A stretch of DNA of 64,000 nt from an uncultured Chloroflexota bacterium (GTDB taxonomy: Bacteria; Chloroflexota; Dehalococcoidia; CAUJGQ01), in contig CALFMN010000244.1 of assembly GCA_937879875.1 (NCBI GenBank), positions 47,655 through 111,654 of the forward strand, written 5' to 3'. The translations under genes were made by a program, and so were the position numbers. Positions 53,554-61,996 of the stretch are shown piece by piece. The notes under the pieces were generated by a model, which was not told the origin of the DNA, searched no databases, and worked only from the letters and a program-made list of their open reading frames with translations. Within the stretch, counting starts at the first letter, position 1; each line of letters starts with the position of its first letter.

Positions 53554-54819
53554 ATGCTCGATCAGAAAACCAGCAGCAAAGACACCGATTCGGTCGGTGG
53601 CTGGCAGGCGGCATCGATTCTCGACTTCATCACCGACGCGGCGCGGTCGATCGGCGTCGGCACGACGACGGACGCAGGCTGGGCGCCGCCGCCGCAGGCG
53701 GGCACCGTGCCGGTGATGATGACCGGCGGCATTCCCGACCCAGCCAGCCTGCCGAAACAAGAACTGCTCGACGCGCTGGCGAAGGTGTTGGACGACGTGC
53801 CGGCCGAAGCGCTGCGCTACGGCGGCACGCAGGGCTTCGAAGTGCTGCGTGAGGCGCTGGCGGAGCGCTCGGCCGCACTCGATCGCGTGGAGCAAGGGCC
53901 GGAGAACTTTGTCCTCACCAATGGCAGCGCCGGCGGCATCGACCTGATCTGCTCGGCCTTCATCAATCCCGGCGATCTCGTGTTGACCGAGTCGCCGACG
54001 TTTTCCGGTACGCTGCGCACCTTCCGCGGCCACCAGGCGCGGCTGATCTCCGTGCCGATGGACAACGCCGGCATGGATACCGATGCGCTGGCCGAGACGC
54101 TTGAGCGCCAGCAACGCGCCGGCGAGCCCGTCAAGGCGATCTACACGATCCCCGACTTCCACAACCCGATGGGCGTCTACATGACGCTCGCCCGCCGGCG
54201 CCGGCTGGTCGAGCTGGCGAATCAGTACCGCGTGATCGTGATCGAAGACGACGCCTACGCGGACCTCGGCTTCGACGCCGAGCCGATCCCCAGTGTCTAC
54301 AGCGTGGCCGGCGGGCAGGGCGTGCTGCGCGCCTGCACCTTCAGCAAGACCGTGGCCACCGGGCTGCGCGTCGGCTGGGTGCAGGGTCGTGGCGATTTCG
54401 TCGACGCCTGCGTGCGCATGCGCTTCGATATGGGCGCCAGCCCGCTGCTGCACCGTGCCCTGGCCGAGTTCGTCGTCTCCGGCGGCTGGGAGCGGCACAT
54501 TCAGAAGCTGCACCGCATCTATTCGGAGAAGTGCGACGCGCTTTCCACCACGCTGCTGGAAGAGTGCGAGCCCTACGCGCGCTTCGTGCGGCCGGACGGC
54601 GGCTTCTTCGTCTGGCTCGAATGCCGCGACGGCCTCGACTCGGCCAGAGTCGCGCAGCTCGCGCCGGAAGAGGGCGTGCTCGTCGTTCCTGGCCGCAACT
54701 TCTTCCTCGAACAGAACGACAGTACGCACCTTCGCCTCGCCTTCAGCACCGAGACGCCGGACGACCTGCGCGAAGGCGCCCGCCGCCTGGCCCGCGCCTT
54801 CGCCCGCGCCGCCGGGTAG
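53554..54819 (+). CDS. PLP-dependent aminotransferase (LysN/MocR-type fold I)
   Basis: A 421-residue fold-type I aminotransferase with ALRYGGTQGFEVLREALAERSA, GSAGGIDLICSAFINPGDLVLTESPTFSG and the IPDFHNPMG segment. EDDAYADLGFD has the cofactor-binding Asp and TFSKTVATGLRVGWV the Schiff-base Lys. Its closest groups are 2-aminoadipate-type transaminases and the catalytic half of MocR regulators, but no winged helix is present. Substrate unknown. AAGGACGGGAG precedes ATG 53554. Confidence 0.92.
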   Translation: MLDQKTSSKDTDSVGGWQAASILDFITDAARSIGVGTTTDAGWAPPPQAGTVPVMMTGGIPDPASLPKQELLDALAKVLDDVPAEALRYGGTQGFEVLREALAERSAALDRVEQGPENFVLTNGSAGGIDLICSAFINPGDLVLTESPTFSGTLRTFRGHQARLISVPMDNAGMDTDALAETLERQQRAGEPVKAIYTIPDFHNPMGVYMTLARRRRLVELANQYRVIVIEDDAYADLGFDAEPIPSVYSVAGGQGVLRACTFSKTVATGLRVGWVQGRGDFVDACVRMRFDMGASPLLHRALAEFVVSGGWERHIQKLHRIYSEKCDALSTTLLEECEPYARFVRPDGGFFVWLECRDGLDSARVAQLAPEEGVLVVPGRNFFLEQNDSTHLRLAFSTETPDDLREGARRLARAFARAAG

Positions 54820-54852
54820 CGACGCCACGCGAACCCGCGGTCAGACGCTGTG

Positions 54853-54880
54853 ACAGGGGCGCACGATCGTGCGCCCCTGT
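54853..54880 (+). terminator. Terminator-like palindrome
   Basis: A perfect 28-nt palindrome (arm ACAGGGGCGCACGA) 34 nt after the aminotransferase stop. The trailing TTCCG is only weakly T-rich. Confidence 0.6.
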
Positions 54881-54971
54881 TCCGTGGCCGTCCCGGGGCC
54901 GGCCGTACAACTCTCCGCCGCCGCCGTGCATCGATCGGTTGATCGGACAGCCAACCCCGCGGGAGCACCGC

Positions 54972-55532
54972 ATGAGGCGAACATTCCTGCTGGCGACCGC
55001 GCTGGCGCTGCTCACAGTGGCATGCAGCTCAGGCAACAACAAGAAGAGCGCCGCCACCGCGACGCCAGGCCGCACATCCACGCCGGCGGCAACGGCGACA
55101 CCGCTCATCGCCACGCCGGTTCGCGGCCCTGCGCCGGCCATTACTGCCATGCCGTCGCCCTCGATCGCGCCTGGAGCGGCGACGGCGCCCACGTCGAGCA
55201 ACAGCACGCCGGCGCGCGGCCCGGCCACGGCTGTTCCTCCCGGCTCAGCAACTCCCGCCGCCGTCACGGGAACGCCGAGCGCGGCCAGCCCGCCATCTGG
55301 GCCGCCGCCGCCGCCGCCGATTCCCACCGGCACAGCGCGCGGCGGCCGCGACAGCAACGGCGCCACGCTGCCCGTGGGTGAACTCTGCCCGCTCGGCTTC
55401 CCGATCAAGGGGGCGGACGATCAGAAGGTATACAAGCCCTCAGACCCGGAGTACGCAACGATCCGGCCGGTCGCCTGCTTCCAGACAACCGACGACGCGA
55501 TCACCGCGGGCTACACCGTCGCCCATCCCTGA
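54972..55532 (+). CDS. Secreted lipoprotein with C-terminal sunset-like domain
   Basis: A 186-residue lipoprotein: lipobox LLTVAC at about residue 17, then SSGNNKKSAA and about 100 residues of Pro/Thr/Ala/Ser linker. A short C-terminal module follows: ELCPLGFPIKGADDQKVYKPSDPEYATIRPVACFQTTDDAITAGYTVA. The CPxGFPIKG...Y...CF...DAxxAGY pattern is that of the sunset domain, seen appended to nucleases and surface proteins. It may be a nucleic-acid- or metal-binding surface module. ATG 54972 is preceded by GGGAG. Confidence 0.78.
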   Translation: MRRTFLLATALALLTVACSSGNNKKSAATATPGRTSTPAATATPLIATPVRGPAPAITAMPSPSIAPGAATAPTSSNSTPARGPATAVPPGSATPAAVTGTPSAASPPSGPPPPPPIPTGTARGGRDSNGATLPVGELCPLGFPIKGADDQKVYKPSDPEYATIRPVACFQTTDDAITAGYTVAHP

Positions 55533-55640
55533 GCGCGCGGGCTACTTCTTCGCGCGGTGGTTGCTTTGACACGCGATCGGGCCGCGCTTACCATCGAAGC
55601 ACTCTGACGGGCTCGCGATAGCGATGATGGAGGCGACGCG

Positions 55641-56576
55641 GTGACGATCGAGACGAAGCCCAGCGTATCCTTGCAGGCACGGGCGCTTGTGCAGCGCCCG
55701 CGACTGGAACAGATGGGCCTGGACACCGGCAAGTTCGTGCGGCTGAAGCGAATCTACGGCCGCGGCAAGGGCAACGGCACGCTGCTGTTCCTGCCGATCG
55801 ACCAGGGGCTTGAGCACGGCCCGCGTGACTTTTTCCCCAATCCAGCCAGCCTCGACCCGGATTACGAGTGGCGCCTGGCGGTGGAGGGCAACTACTCGGG
55901 CATCGCCATGCAGTACGGCCTGGCGGCCAAGTACATCCGCGACCACGCCGGCCAGGTGCCCGTGGTGCTGAAGCTCAACGGCAAAACCGACATTCCGCCG
56001 GACAAAGCGCCGCTCTCACCCCTGCACACCACGGTCGAAGAGGCGGTGCGGCTCGGCGCCGACGCGGTCGGTTACACGCTCTACGTGGGCTCGACGCTGC
56101 AGGCAGAAGACTTCAGGCAGTTCGGCGAAGTGCGGCGCGAGTGCGAGCGCTACGGCATGCCGGTGATCGTCTGGTCGTACCCGCGCGGCGAGGCGATGGA
56201 CGCGAAGGGTGGCAGAGAGAGTCCGTACGCCGTGGAGTACGCCGCGCGCGTAGCCTGCGAACTGGGCGCGGACATCGTGAAGGTGAACATGCCAACCGAT
56301 CCCGGCGAGAAGGCGCAGGCCAGCCCGAAGCCGTACAGCGGCATGTCCTACGACATGGTCGAAGGCTTCGAGCGCGTGGTGCGCGCGGCGGGCCGCACGC
56401 CGGTGCTGCTCTCCGGCGGCGAAAAGGTCTCGGACGAGGAGTTGTTCAGCAAGGCCGAGTCGGCGCTGCAGGCCGGTGCCACTGGCTTCATCTTCGGCCG
56501 CAACGTCTGGCAGCGGCCCCACGCCGAGGCCAACCAGGTGATCAAGCACCTCTGGGAGCTGCTCGGCAAGTACTGA
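55641..56576 (+). CDS. Class I fructose-bisphosphate aldolase (DhnA type)
   Basis: A 311-residue archaeal/bacterial-type class I aldolase: LLFLPIDQGLEHGPRDFFPNPASLDPDYEWRLAVEGNYSGIAMQYGLA, GADAVGYTLYVGS and GADIVKVNMPTD, whose Lys is the expected Schiff-base residue. GTPVLLSGGEK-type phosphate-binding residues appear as RTPVLLSGGEKVSDEEL. It interconverts fructose 1,6-bisphosphate with two trioses. GTG 55641 is preceded by GGAGGCGACGCG. It lies convergent with glpX, the next step of gluconeogenesis. Confidence 0.93.
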   Translation: MTIETKPSVSLQARALVQRPRLEQMGLDTGKFVRLKRIYGRGKGNGTLLFLPIDQGLEHGPRDFFPNPASLDPDYEWRLAVEGNYSGIAMQYGLAAKYIRDHAGQVPVVLKLNGKTDIPPDKAPLSPLHTTVEEAVRLGADAVGYTLYVGSTLQAEDFRQFGEVRRECERYGMPVIVWSYPRGEAMDAKGGRESPYAVEYAARVACELGADIVKVNMPTDPGEKAQASPKPYSGMSYDMVEGFERVVRAAGRTPVLLSGGEKVSDEELFSKAESALQAGATGFIFGRNVWQRPHAEANQVIKHLWELLGKY

Positions 56577-56662
56577 CGATGAGGGCGTAGGGCAGAGGGC
56601 GGAGGGATAGTTCAGCAGCAAGGCGGCCCGCCTCGTGCATGATACGCGGCCGCATCGGCGTG

Positions 56663-56889
56663 GCGGGGCACCTAACCCTGACCTCGCAGGCGAGGTCTGT
56701 CCCTTCCCGAGGCGGGAAAGGGACTTCCAGAGCGTTCCCGGCGGCGCCGGACGGCGGCGGGGCTGGGGTGTCCTTGCGGGTCGTGCGGAGGGAACGGTTC
56801 CTGCCTTTCCGGTGATCCTCGAACCTTACCCTTCCAGTTTCGGGAAGGGACAGACTTCGCTTCAGCGAAGTCAGGGTTAGGTGCCCCGC
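56663..56889. repeat. Family 1 palindromic element, long copy 3
   Basis: A 227-bp element with a 20-bp perfect terminal inverted repeat (56663-56682 / 56870-56889; GCGGGGCACCTAACCCTGAC). Left arm GACCTCG-CAGG-CGAGGTC, right arm GACTTCGC-TTCA-GCGAAGTC (56853-56872). The middle contains GCGTTCCCGGCG and GACGGCGGCGGGGCTG. The 8-bp GCGGCCGC occurs just outside both ends (56646-56653, 56890-56897), a possible but unproven target-site signature. It fills most of the 340-bp gap 56577-56916, which otherwise holds no gene. Confidence 0.85.
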
Positions 56890-56916
56890 GCGGCCGCCTC
56901 AGCCGCGAACCCCGCC

Positions 56917-57930
56917 TCACAGCTCGCCGGGCTGGAAGATACCGCTGCCTTCGCCGACTTTGCGCATTTGCTCGAAGTCGTGTCGCGCCGTTACCCAGCG
57001 CACCGTGCCGGAATGGGACCGCATCACGATCGAGTTCGTCGTCGCGCCGCCGCCGAAGTAGCGCACGCCCTTCAGCATCTCGCCGTCGGTTACGCCCGTC
57101 GCCGCGAAGAAGACGTCGCCGGTCCCGACCAGATCCTCGGTCGTGTAGACCTTGGCGATATCGTAGCCCGCCGCTTCCGCCGTTTTTCGTTCGTCATCGT
57201 TGCGCGGCCAGAGCTGGCATTGGATCTCGCCCTTCAGGCAGCGCAGCGCCGCCGCCGTCAGCACGGCCTCCGTGGCGCCGCCAACGCCCATCAGCACGTC
57301 CACACCTGTTTCGCCGACGGCCGGCGAGATGCCGCCGGAGACGTCGCCGTCCGGGATCAGCTTGATGCGCGCCCCGGCGCGGCGGCATTCGGCGATCAGG
57401 TCCTGGTGACGGTCGCGGTCGAGGATACACACGGTCAGGTCCGACACCGAGCAGCGCTTCGCCTTGGCAATCCAGCGCAGGTTCTGGCTGGGCGAGGCGA
57501 GGATGTCGATCGAACCCGCCGCCTCAGGTCCGACGGCGATCTTGTTCATGTAGACGATCTCGCGGATGCCGAACATCGCGCCACGCTCGGCCAGCGCCAG
57601 CACGGAGAGCGCGTTGGGCAGGCCGAGCGAGGTGAGGCGGGTGCCCTCCAGCGGATCGACGGCGATATCGACGGCCGGCTGGCTGCCGTTGCCCACCTTC
57701 TCGCCGAAGTAGAGCATCGGCGCCTCGTCTTTTTCGCCCTCGCCGATCACGACAACGCCGTCCATGTCCACCGATTGCACCGCCGCGCGCATGCCGCGTA
57801 CGGCCGCGTCGTCCGCCGCGTTCTTGTCGCCGCGGCCCATCCAGCGCGCCGCGTTCATCGCGGCGATCTCCGTCACCCGCACCAGCTCCATCGCCAGGTT
57901 TCGCTCGATCGGCGCCTTGACCGTGGTCAT
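56917..57930 (-). CDS. glpX: Class II fructose-1,6-bisphosphatase
   Basis: A 337-residue GlpX-type phosphatase: WMGRGDKNAADDAAVRGMRAAVQSVDMDGVVVIGEGEKDEAPMLYFGEKVGNG, DIAVDPLEGTRLTS and the GGxxE-like VGGATEAVLTAAALRCL. Metal-binding Asp and Glu residues lie in GEGEKDEAPM and DPLEGT. It hydrolyses fructose 1,6-bisphosphate to fructose 6-phosphate. Its ATG overlaps the stop of the upstream aminotransferase (ATGA), so the two are coupled. It is convergent with the class I aldolase. Confidence 0.95.
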   Translation of the reverse strand: MTTVKAPIERNLAMELVRVTEIAAMNAARWMGRGDKNAADDAAVRGMRAAVQSVDMDGVVVIGEGEKDEAPMLYFGEKVGNGSQPAVDIAVDPLEGTRLTSLGLPNALSVLALAERGAMFGIREIVYMNKIAVGPEAAGSIDILASPSQNLRWIAKAKRCSVSDLTVCILDRDRHQDLIAECRRAGARIKLIPDGDVSGGISPAVGETGVDVLMGVGGATEAVLTAAALRCLKGEIQCQLWPRNDDERKTAEAAGYDIAKVYTTEDLVGTGDVFFAATGVTDGEMLKGVRYFGGGATTNSIVMRSHSGTVRWVTARHDFEQMRKVGEGSGIFQPGEL

Positions 57931-59126
57931 GCCTCTCCCTCCGTCGTGATCGCCGAAAGCTGCCGCCGAGCGCCGCCGGCGCGCAGCGCCGGCAAGCGCC
58001 GCGCCGCCTCGGCCAGCGTCTCTTCGCCCTTGCTGAAGGTAAAGCGGATAGTGGTGCGGCCCAGTTCCTCGTCCCGGCAGAAGCTGCTGCCCGGCACCGG
58101 CGCCACGCCGACCTCGCGGATCAGATAGCGCGTGAACTCGACGTCATCGAGGTCGGTGACCGGCCGGATGTCGGCCATGATGTAATACGCGCCCTCCGGC
58201 GCCGTGCAGGCGAAGCCCGCGGCCTGCAACGCTGCGAGCAGCATGCCGCGGCGGCGTGTGTAGCCGGCGCGCAGCTCGTCGTAGAAGCTGGGCGGAAAGC
58301 CGAGCGCGACGGCGCCCGCCTCTTGCAGCGGCGCCGGGGCGCCGACGGTGAGGAAGTCGTGGCACTTGCGGATCGCGTCGCTCCAGGGCGGCCGCGCGAT
58401 TACGTAGCCCAGCCGCCAGCCCGTGACGCTGAACGTCTTCGAGAAGCCGCTGATCGTGATCGTGCGCTCGGCCATGTCGGGCAGCGTCGCCAGGCTGATG
58501 TGCTGCCGGCCGTCGTAGATAATGTGCTCGTAAATCTCGTCGGTGATGGCGAGCACGTTGAACTCCCGGCAAAGCGCGGCGATCGTCTCCAGCTCGTCCT
58601 GCGTGAGCACGCGGCCGGTCGGGTTGTGCGGTGTGTTGACGACGATCGCCTTCGTGCGCGGGCCGAAGGCCGCGCGCAGCTCCGCCGGATCGAAGCGGTA
58701 CTCGGGCGCTCGCAGCGGCACAAACACCAGTGTTGCGCCGGCCAAGGCCGCGTCCGGGTTGTAGTTTTCGTAGAACGGTTCGAAGACGATCACCTCGTCA
58801 CCGGGCTCGATCAGCGCCAGCATCGTCGCCATCATCGCTTCCGTGGCGCCGCAGGTGACGGTGATGTCGCGCTCCGGTTCGGCCAGGATGCCGTTGAACG
58901 CGAGCGCTTTCCGCGCGATCGCGTCGCGCAGCGGCTTCGCGCCCCAGGTGATGGCGTACTGATTGAAGTCGGCCTCGATCGCGGCGATCGCGGCATCTTT
59001 GATCGCGCGTGGAGCGGGAAAGTCAGGATAGCCCTGCGCCAGATTGACCGCGCCGTGCTCCGCGGCAAGGCGCGACATCTCCCGGATCACCGACTCAGTG
59101 AAGACGCTGGTGCGCGCCGCGACCAT
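57927..59126 (-). CDS. PLP-dependent class I/II aminotransferase
   Basis: A 399-residue fold-type I aminotransferase: VNLAQGYPDFPAPRAIKDAA, NQYAITWGAKPLRDAIA, NTPHNPTGR, ITDEIYEHIIYDG with cofactor Asp, and SGFSKTFSVTGWRLGYV with Schiff-base Lys. It most resembles bacterial aspartate or kynurenine/alanine-type transaminases. Start 59126 follows AAGGAG. It is translationally coupled to glpX by ATGA overlap. Confidence 0.93.
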   Translation of the reverse strand: MVAARTSVFTESVIREMSRLAAEHGAVNLAQGYPDFPAPRAIKDAAIAAIEADFNQYAITWGAKPLRDAIARKALAFNGILAEPERDITVTCGATEAMMATMLALIEPGDEVIVFEPFYENYNPDAALAGATLVFVPLRAPEYRFDPAELRAAFGPRTKAIVVNTPHNPTGRVLTQDELETIAALCREFNVLAITDEIYEHIIYDGRQHISLATLPDMAERTITISGFSKTFSVTGWRLGYVIARPPWSDAIRKCHDFLTVGAPAPLQEAGAVALGFPPSFYDELRAGYTRRRGMLLAALQAAGFACTAPEGAYYIMADIRPVTDLDDVEFTRYLIREVGVAPVPGSSFCRDEELGRTTIRFTFSKGEETLAEAARRLPALRAGGARRQLSAITTEGEA

Positions 59127-59219
59127 GGACGCTCCTTCTCGCCGGGCGGGCCGCGAAGCCGTGCCGGAGGGAAGCCCGCCGCCTCGGCTCGCCAATCGGG
59201 ATCTGTCCGCACGGATCAT

Positions 59220-59263
59220 ATAGCGGCTGCCCGGCTCGGAAGGCCGATCCGGGCAGCCGCTAT
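59220..59263. terminator. Strong hairpin between zinc-ribbon and aminotransferase genes
   Basis: A 15-bp perfect stem ATAGCGGCTGCCCGG (59220-59234) / CCGGGCAGCCGCTAT (59249-59263) with a 14-nt loop. It probably terminates minus-strand transcription from the zinc-ribbon gene; no clear U-tract. Confidence 0.55.
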
Positions 59264-59300
59264 CATACAGGATCGTCGCAGGGCCCGATCGCCGGCCGAA

Positions 59301-59546
59301 TTACTCGGCCGGCGCGGTGAGCGTGTCAAACTCCAGGAAGGCACGGCCGCCGCAGCGCTTGCACCGCAGGCTGCGGCCCGGCTGCCGCTCGACGGCGATT
59401 TCTTCGCCGGCGCGCGCGGGGCGAATGGTGATCTTGCCGTCCGCCAACCGGCGGCTCGCGCGGCCCAGAGTACGACCGCAGTTCAGGCACTGCACCTCGC
59501 CGCGCACCACGTCTTCGCCCGCTTTGGTCCCAATCATCGTTGTCAT
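59301..59546 (-). CDS. Small zinc-ribbon protein
   Basis: An 81-residue protein with two knuckles, CLNCGRTLG (about residues 20-28) and CKRCGGRAFLEF (about 62-73). This is a typical treble-clef or zinc-ribbon arrangement with a basic insert. It probably binds zinc and perhaps nucleic acid. It has GGAG upstream of ATG 59546. No precise family was recognised. Confidence 0.8.
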   Translation of the reverse strand: MTTMIGTKAGEDVVRGEVQCLNCGRTLGRASRRLADGKITIRPARAGEEIAVERQPGRSLRCKRCGGRAFLEFDTLTAPAE

Positions 59547-59683
59547 GGCGTCTCCTCCCCTCGCGCCCTGTGGCGGCGCTTGCTTGTTGAGGGGAGTCTA
59601 TGGCCCGGATGCGCGATGCGAGCATGAGCGCGAGCACGCCGGATTCGTGAAGCTGGCAACACCAAATCGCGCCCCGGCGACGC

Positions 59684-61156
59684 TCAGCGTTGGTGAGCTG
59701 GATCCTTGAAGCGCGGATCGACAACCGTTACGTCGGGCCGAATATGGCCGGCCCGCTGCGCATACCACAGCGCGAAGGTATGGCCGTCCTGATCTGACGT
59801 AACAATGCCGTGTGGCGGCGCCGCGTTGAGCGTGGTCGTGGCGAAGTTCCACGCCTCCCAGTCGTTGCGCAGGTTGAAGTCGTGCAGCCCAACGACGGCC
59901 CAGGGCAACACGGTCGCCAGCGCGGCCGCGATGGCCGCGGCAGGGAGATAGCGCCGCCGCTGCGCCGTCAGCGCGCCCCGGGCCCACACCAACGCGGCCA
60001 GCATGCCGACGCCGGCGAAGATCGCGATCAGCACGTCCGCCTGAATCAGGTAGTTCTCGCGGCCGTCCGCTTTGTATTCCGTGTAGAAGACCGTGCAAAG
60101 CGCAATCACGGCCAGCCCATGTGCGGTGAACGGCCGCTCCGCGTCCCAGAGCACGGCCGCGCCGCCCACGGCGAGCGGCACGATCCACCAGGCGAACTGC
60201 CCGAGGAACAGCCTGAGCGCCACGGGCAGCCCCTGCAAAAAAACCGTCAGGCTACGGTCCAGATAGTGGTGGTAGAGGGCGCCCGTCACCACGTCCACAA
60301 AACGGTCGAAGGTCGTGGGATCGCCCCAGTTCGACGCCGGATGCTGCGCGGCGCGCAGCGGCAGCAGCAGATAGAGTGCCAGCGGTGCGACCAGCAGGGC
60401 GCCGGCGCCGGCCAGCAGCTTCGGCTCAAGCAGCCGCGCGCGGTAGCGCAGCACCAGGGCGAGCGCCGCGCCTGCGACGGTGAAGCCAAGCGTGGTGTGA
60501 TGCGTGAGCGCAAAGCCGCCGGCCAGGGCTGCGCCCCAAACCTGCCGGCGCCGATCGCGCGGCCCAGCCACGATCCAGGCGATCAACCCGGTGAACAGCG
60601 CAACCTGCGCGTAGGTCTCCGCCTGCACCGACTGTGACCAGAGCGTGCGCGAGGCCGCCAGCGCCAGCGCTGCCGTGGCCGCCGCACCGTAGCGCATCGC
60701 GGCCGAGCTGCGAGGGATCGCTGGTGACAACCGCAGCACGGCAAGAAAGGCAAAGACCACCGCCCCGGCCGCGCAGAGTCCGGAGAAGAGGCCGAGCCGA
60801 TAGGCGAGCTGCCCGATCGGCACGAGATGCCCGAACACGCCGCCGGCGAGCACGTACAGCGGATACCCCGTCGGATGGGGAACGCCCCAGGTCGCCACCG
60901 CCGAAGCCAGGTCACCGCTGTCGCCGTGCGGGGGAAAGCGCCAGGTCACGCTCGGCGCCATCGTCGCCAGGTACAGCGCGAACGCGACCACGCCCACGCC
61001 GGCGGCGAGATAGGCGGTCGTGCGACGCGGGAGGACGATCGGCGTCAAAGCCTCGCCGGCGAATGCGGTCGACGACCGGCCGGATCGTGCAGGCGCGTTC
61101 GGCGTCTTCGCCCGCGTGCGCGTGGCCATCGCCGCTCGGGAACGCTGCTTGGACAT
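59684..61156 (-). CDS. DUF2723 polytopic membrane glycosyltransferase-like protein
   Basis: A 490-residue membrane protein with about 11 helices. The N-terminal family block reads APSVTWRFPPHGDSGDLASAVATWGVPHPTGYPLYVLAGGVFGHLVPIG. DUF2723/TMEM260 proteins are O-mannosyltransferase-like GT-C enzymes using lipid-linked sugars; the DSGD acidic motif is at the expected position after the first helix. The N-terminal 45 residues are Arg/Lys/Thr-rich and cytosolic. Start 61156 (MSKQRSR). It converges on no other gene and may be monocistronic. Confidence 0.87.
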   Translation of the reverse strand: MSKQRSRAAMATRTRAKTPNAPARSGRSSTAFAGEALTPIVLPRRTTAYLAAGVGVVAFALYLATMAPSVTWRFPPHGDSGDLASAVATWGVPHPTGYPLYVLAGGVFGHLVPIGQLAYRLGLFSGLCAAGAVVFAFLAVLRLSPAIPRSSAAMRYGAAATAALALAASRTLWSQSVQAETYAQVALFTGLIAWIVAGPRDRRRQVWGAALAGGFALTHHTTLGFTVAGAALALVLRYRARLLEPKLLAGAGALLVAPLALYLLLPLRAAQHPASNWGDPTTFDRFVDVVTGALYHHYLDRSLTVFLQGLPVALRLFLGQFAWWIVPLAVGGAAVLWDAERPFTAHGLAVIALCTVFYTEYKADGRENYLIQADVLIAIFAGVGMLAALVWARGALTAQRRRYLPAAAIAAALATVLPWAVVGLHDFNLRNDWEAWNFATTTLNAAPPHGIVTSDQDGHTFALWYAQRAGHIRPDVTVVDPRFKDPAHQR

Positions 61157-61206
61157 GCTCACAACCCGCAGGCGCCCTCGGCGCATCGTCGGATCGTCGG
61201 ATCGTC

Positions 61207-61262
61207 GCCCTACGCCCTACGCCCTACGCCCTACGCCCTACGCCCTACGCCCTACGCCCTAC
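61207..61262. repeat. Eight tandem copies of a 7-mer
   Basis: GCCCTAC repeated eight times in perfect tandem, preceded by ATCGTCGG-type octamer repeats (61184-61206). It lies between apt and the DUF2723 gene. It is a simple-sequence tract likely to vary in copy number. A degenerate relative (GTAGGGC with GAGGGC repeats) occurs near 56583-56606. Confidence 0.9.
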
Positions 61263-61319
61263 AAGGATAGACGGCAGCACGATCCCGGCTGCAAGTCGGC
61301 ACACCGGGGCGCCGGGCGG

Positions 61320-61832
61320 TCAGTACTCCAGCAATGCCTCGACGCGGTAGCCATCGAGCTTGCTGCGGCCGTCAAGAAAGCGCAGCTCGATCAAGAACTG
61401 CAACGCGTGTACCTGGCCGCCGATCAGCTCCACCAGCTTCGCCGCGGCGTTGGCCGTGCCGCCGGTGGCCAGCACATCGTCGACGATCACGGCGCGTTGG
61501 CCGGCGACCAGCGCGTCGCTGGCGATGTCGAGCTGGCTGCTGCCGTACTCCAGCGTATATTCGATGCTCATACGCGGCGCCGGCAGCTTACCCGGCTTGC
61601 GCACCGGCACGAACGGCACGGCCAGCCGGTCCGCGAGCGGCGCCCCGAACAGAAAGCCGCGCGACTCGATGCCGACGATGGCCTCGACTGGCTCGCCGCG
61701 ATACCGCTCGGTGAAGCGATCGAGCGCCTCACGGAAGGCCGACGGATCGCGCAACAGCGGCGTGATGTCCCGAAACAGCACGCCGGGCTGCGGGAAGTCG
61801 GGAATGTCGCGGATGTACTGCTTCAGATCCAC
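61320..61832 (-). CDS. apt: Adenine phosphoribosyltransferase
   Basis: A 170-residue APRT: DLKQYIRDIPDFPQPGVLFRDITPLL at the N-terminus, GIESRGFLFGAPLADRL, and the PRPP-binding motif AVIVDDVLATGGTANAAA. It salvages adenine to AMP with PRPP in the cytosol. GTG 61832 gives the canonical start; the upstream ribosome site is weak. The length is standard. Confidence 0.97.
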   Translation of the reverse strand: MDLKQYIRDIPDFPQPGVLFRDITPLLRDPSAFREALDRFTERYRGEPVEAIVGIESRGFLFGAPLADRLAVPFVPVRKPGKLPAPRMSIEYTLEYGSSQLDIASDALVAGQRAVIVDDVLATGGTANAAAKLVELIGGQVHALQFLIELRFLDGRSKLDGYRVEALLEY

Positions 61833-61996
61833 GCCATCACTCTGCGAAGCCGTTGCGGCAGCCGCGCCTGCGTAGCATAGGAGCGGCGATTCGGACCGGT
61901 CAATCGCAACGGCACGGTCGCATACGTCGCATACCGCATACAATGACGAGGATGCGCGCGAGGCGCAGCGATCGTCCGCGGCGGTGCGGTGCGGGG

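Noticed and set aside
61184..61262. Direct repeats considered as a CRISPR array
   Set aside because: Repeat units are 7-8 bp in tandem without spacers and there are no cas genes.
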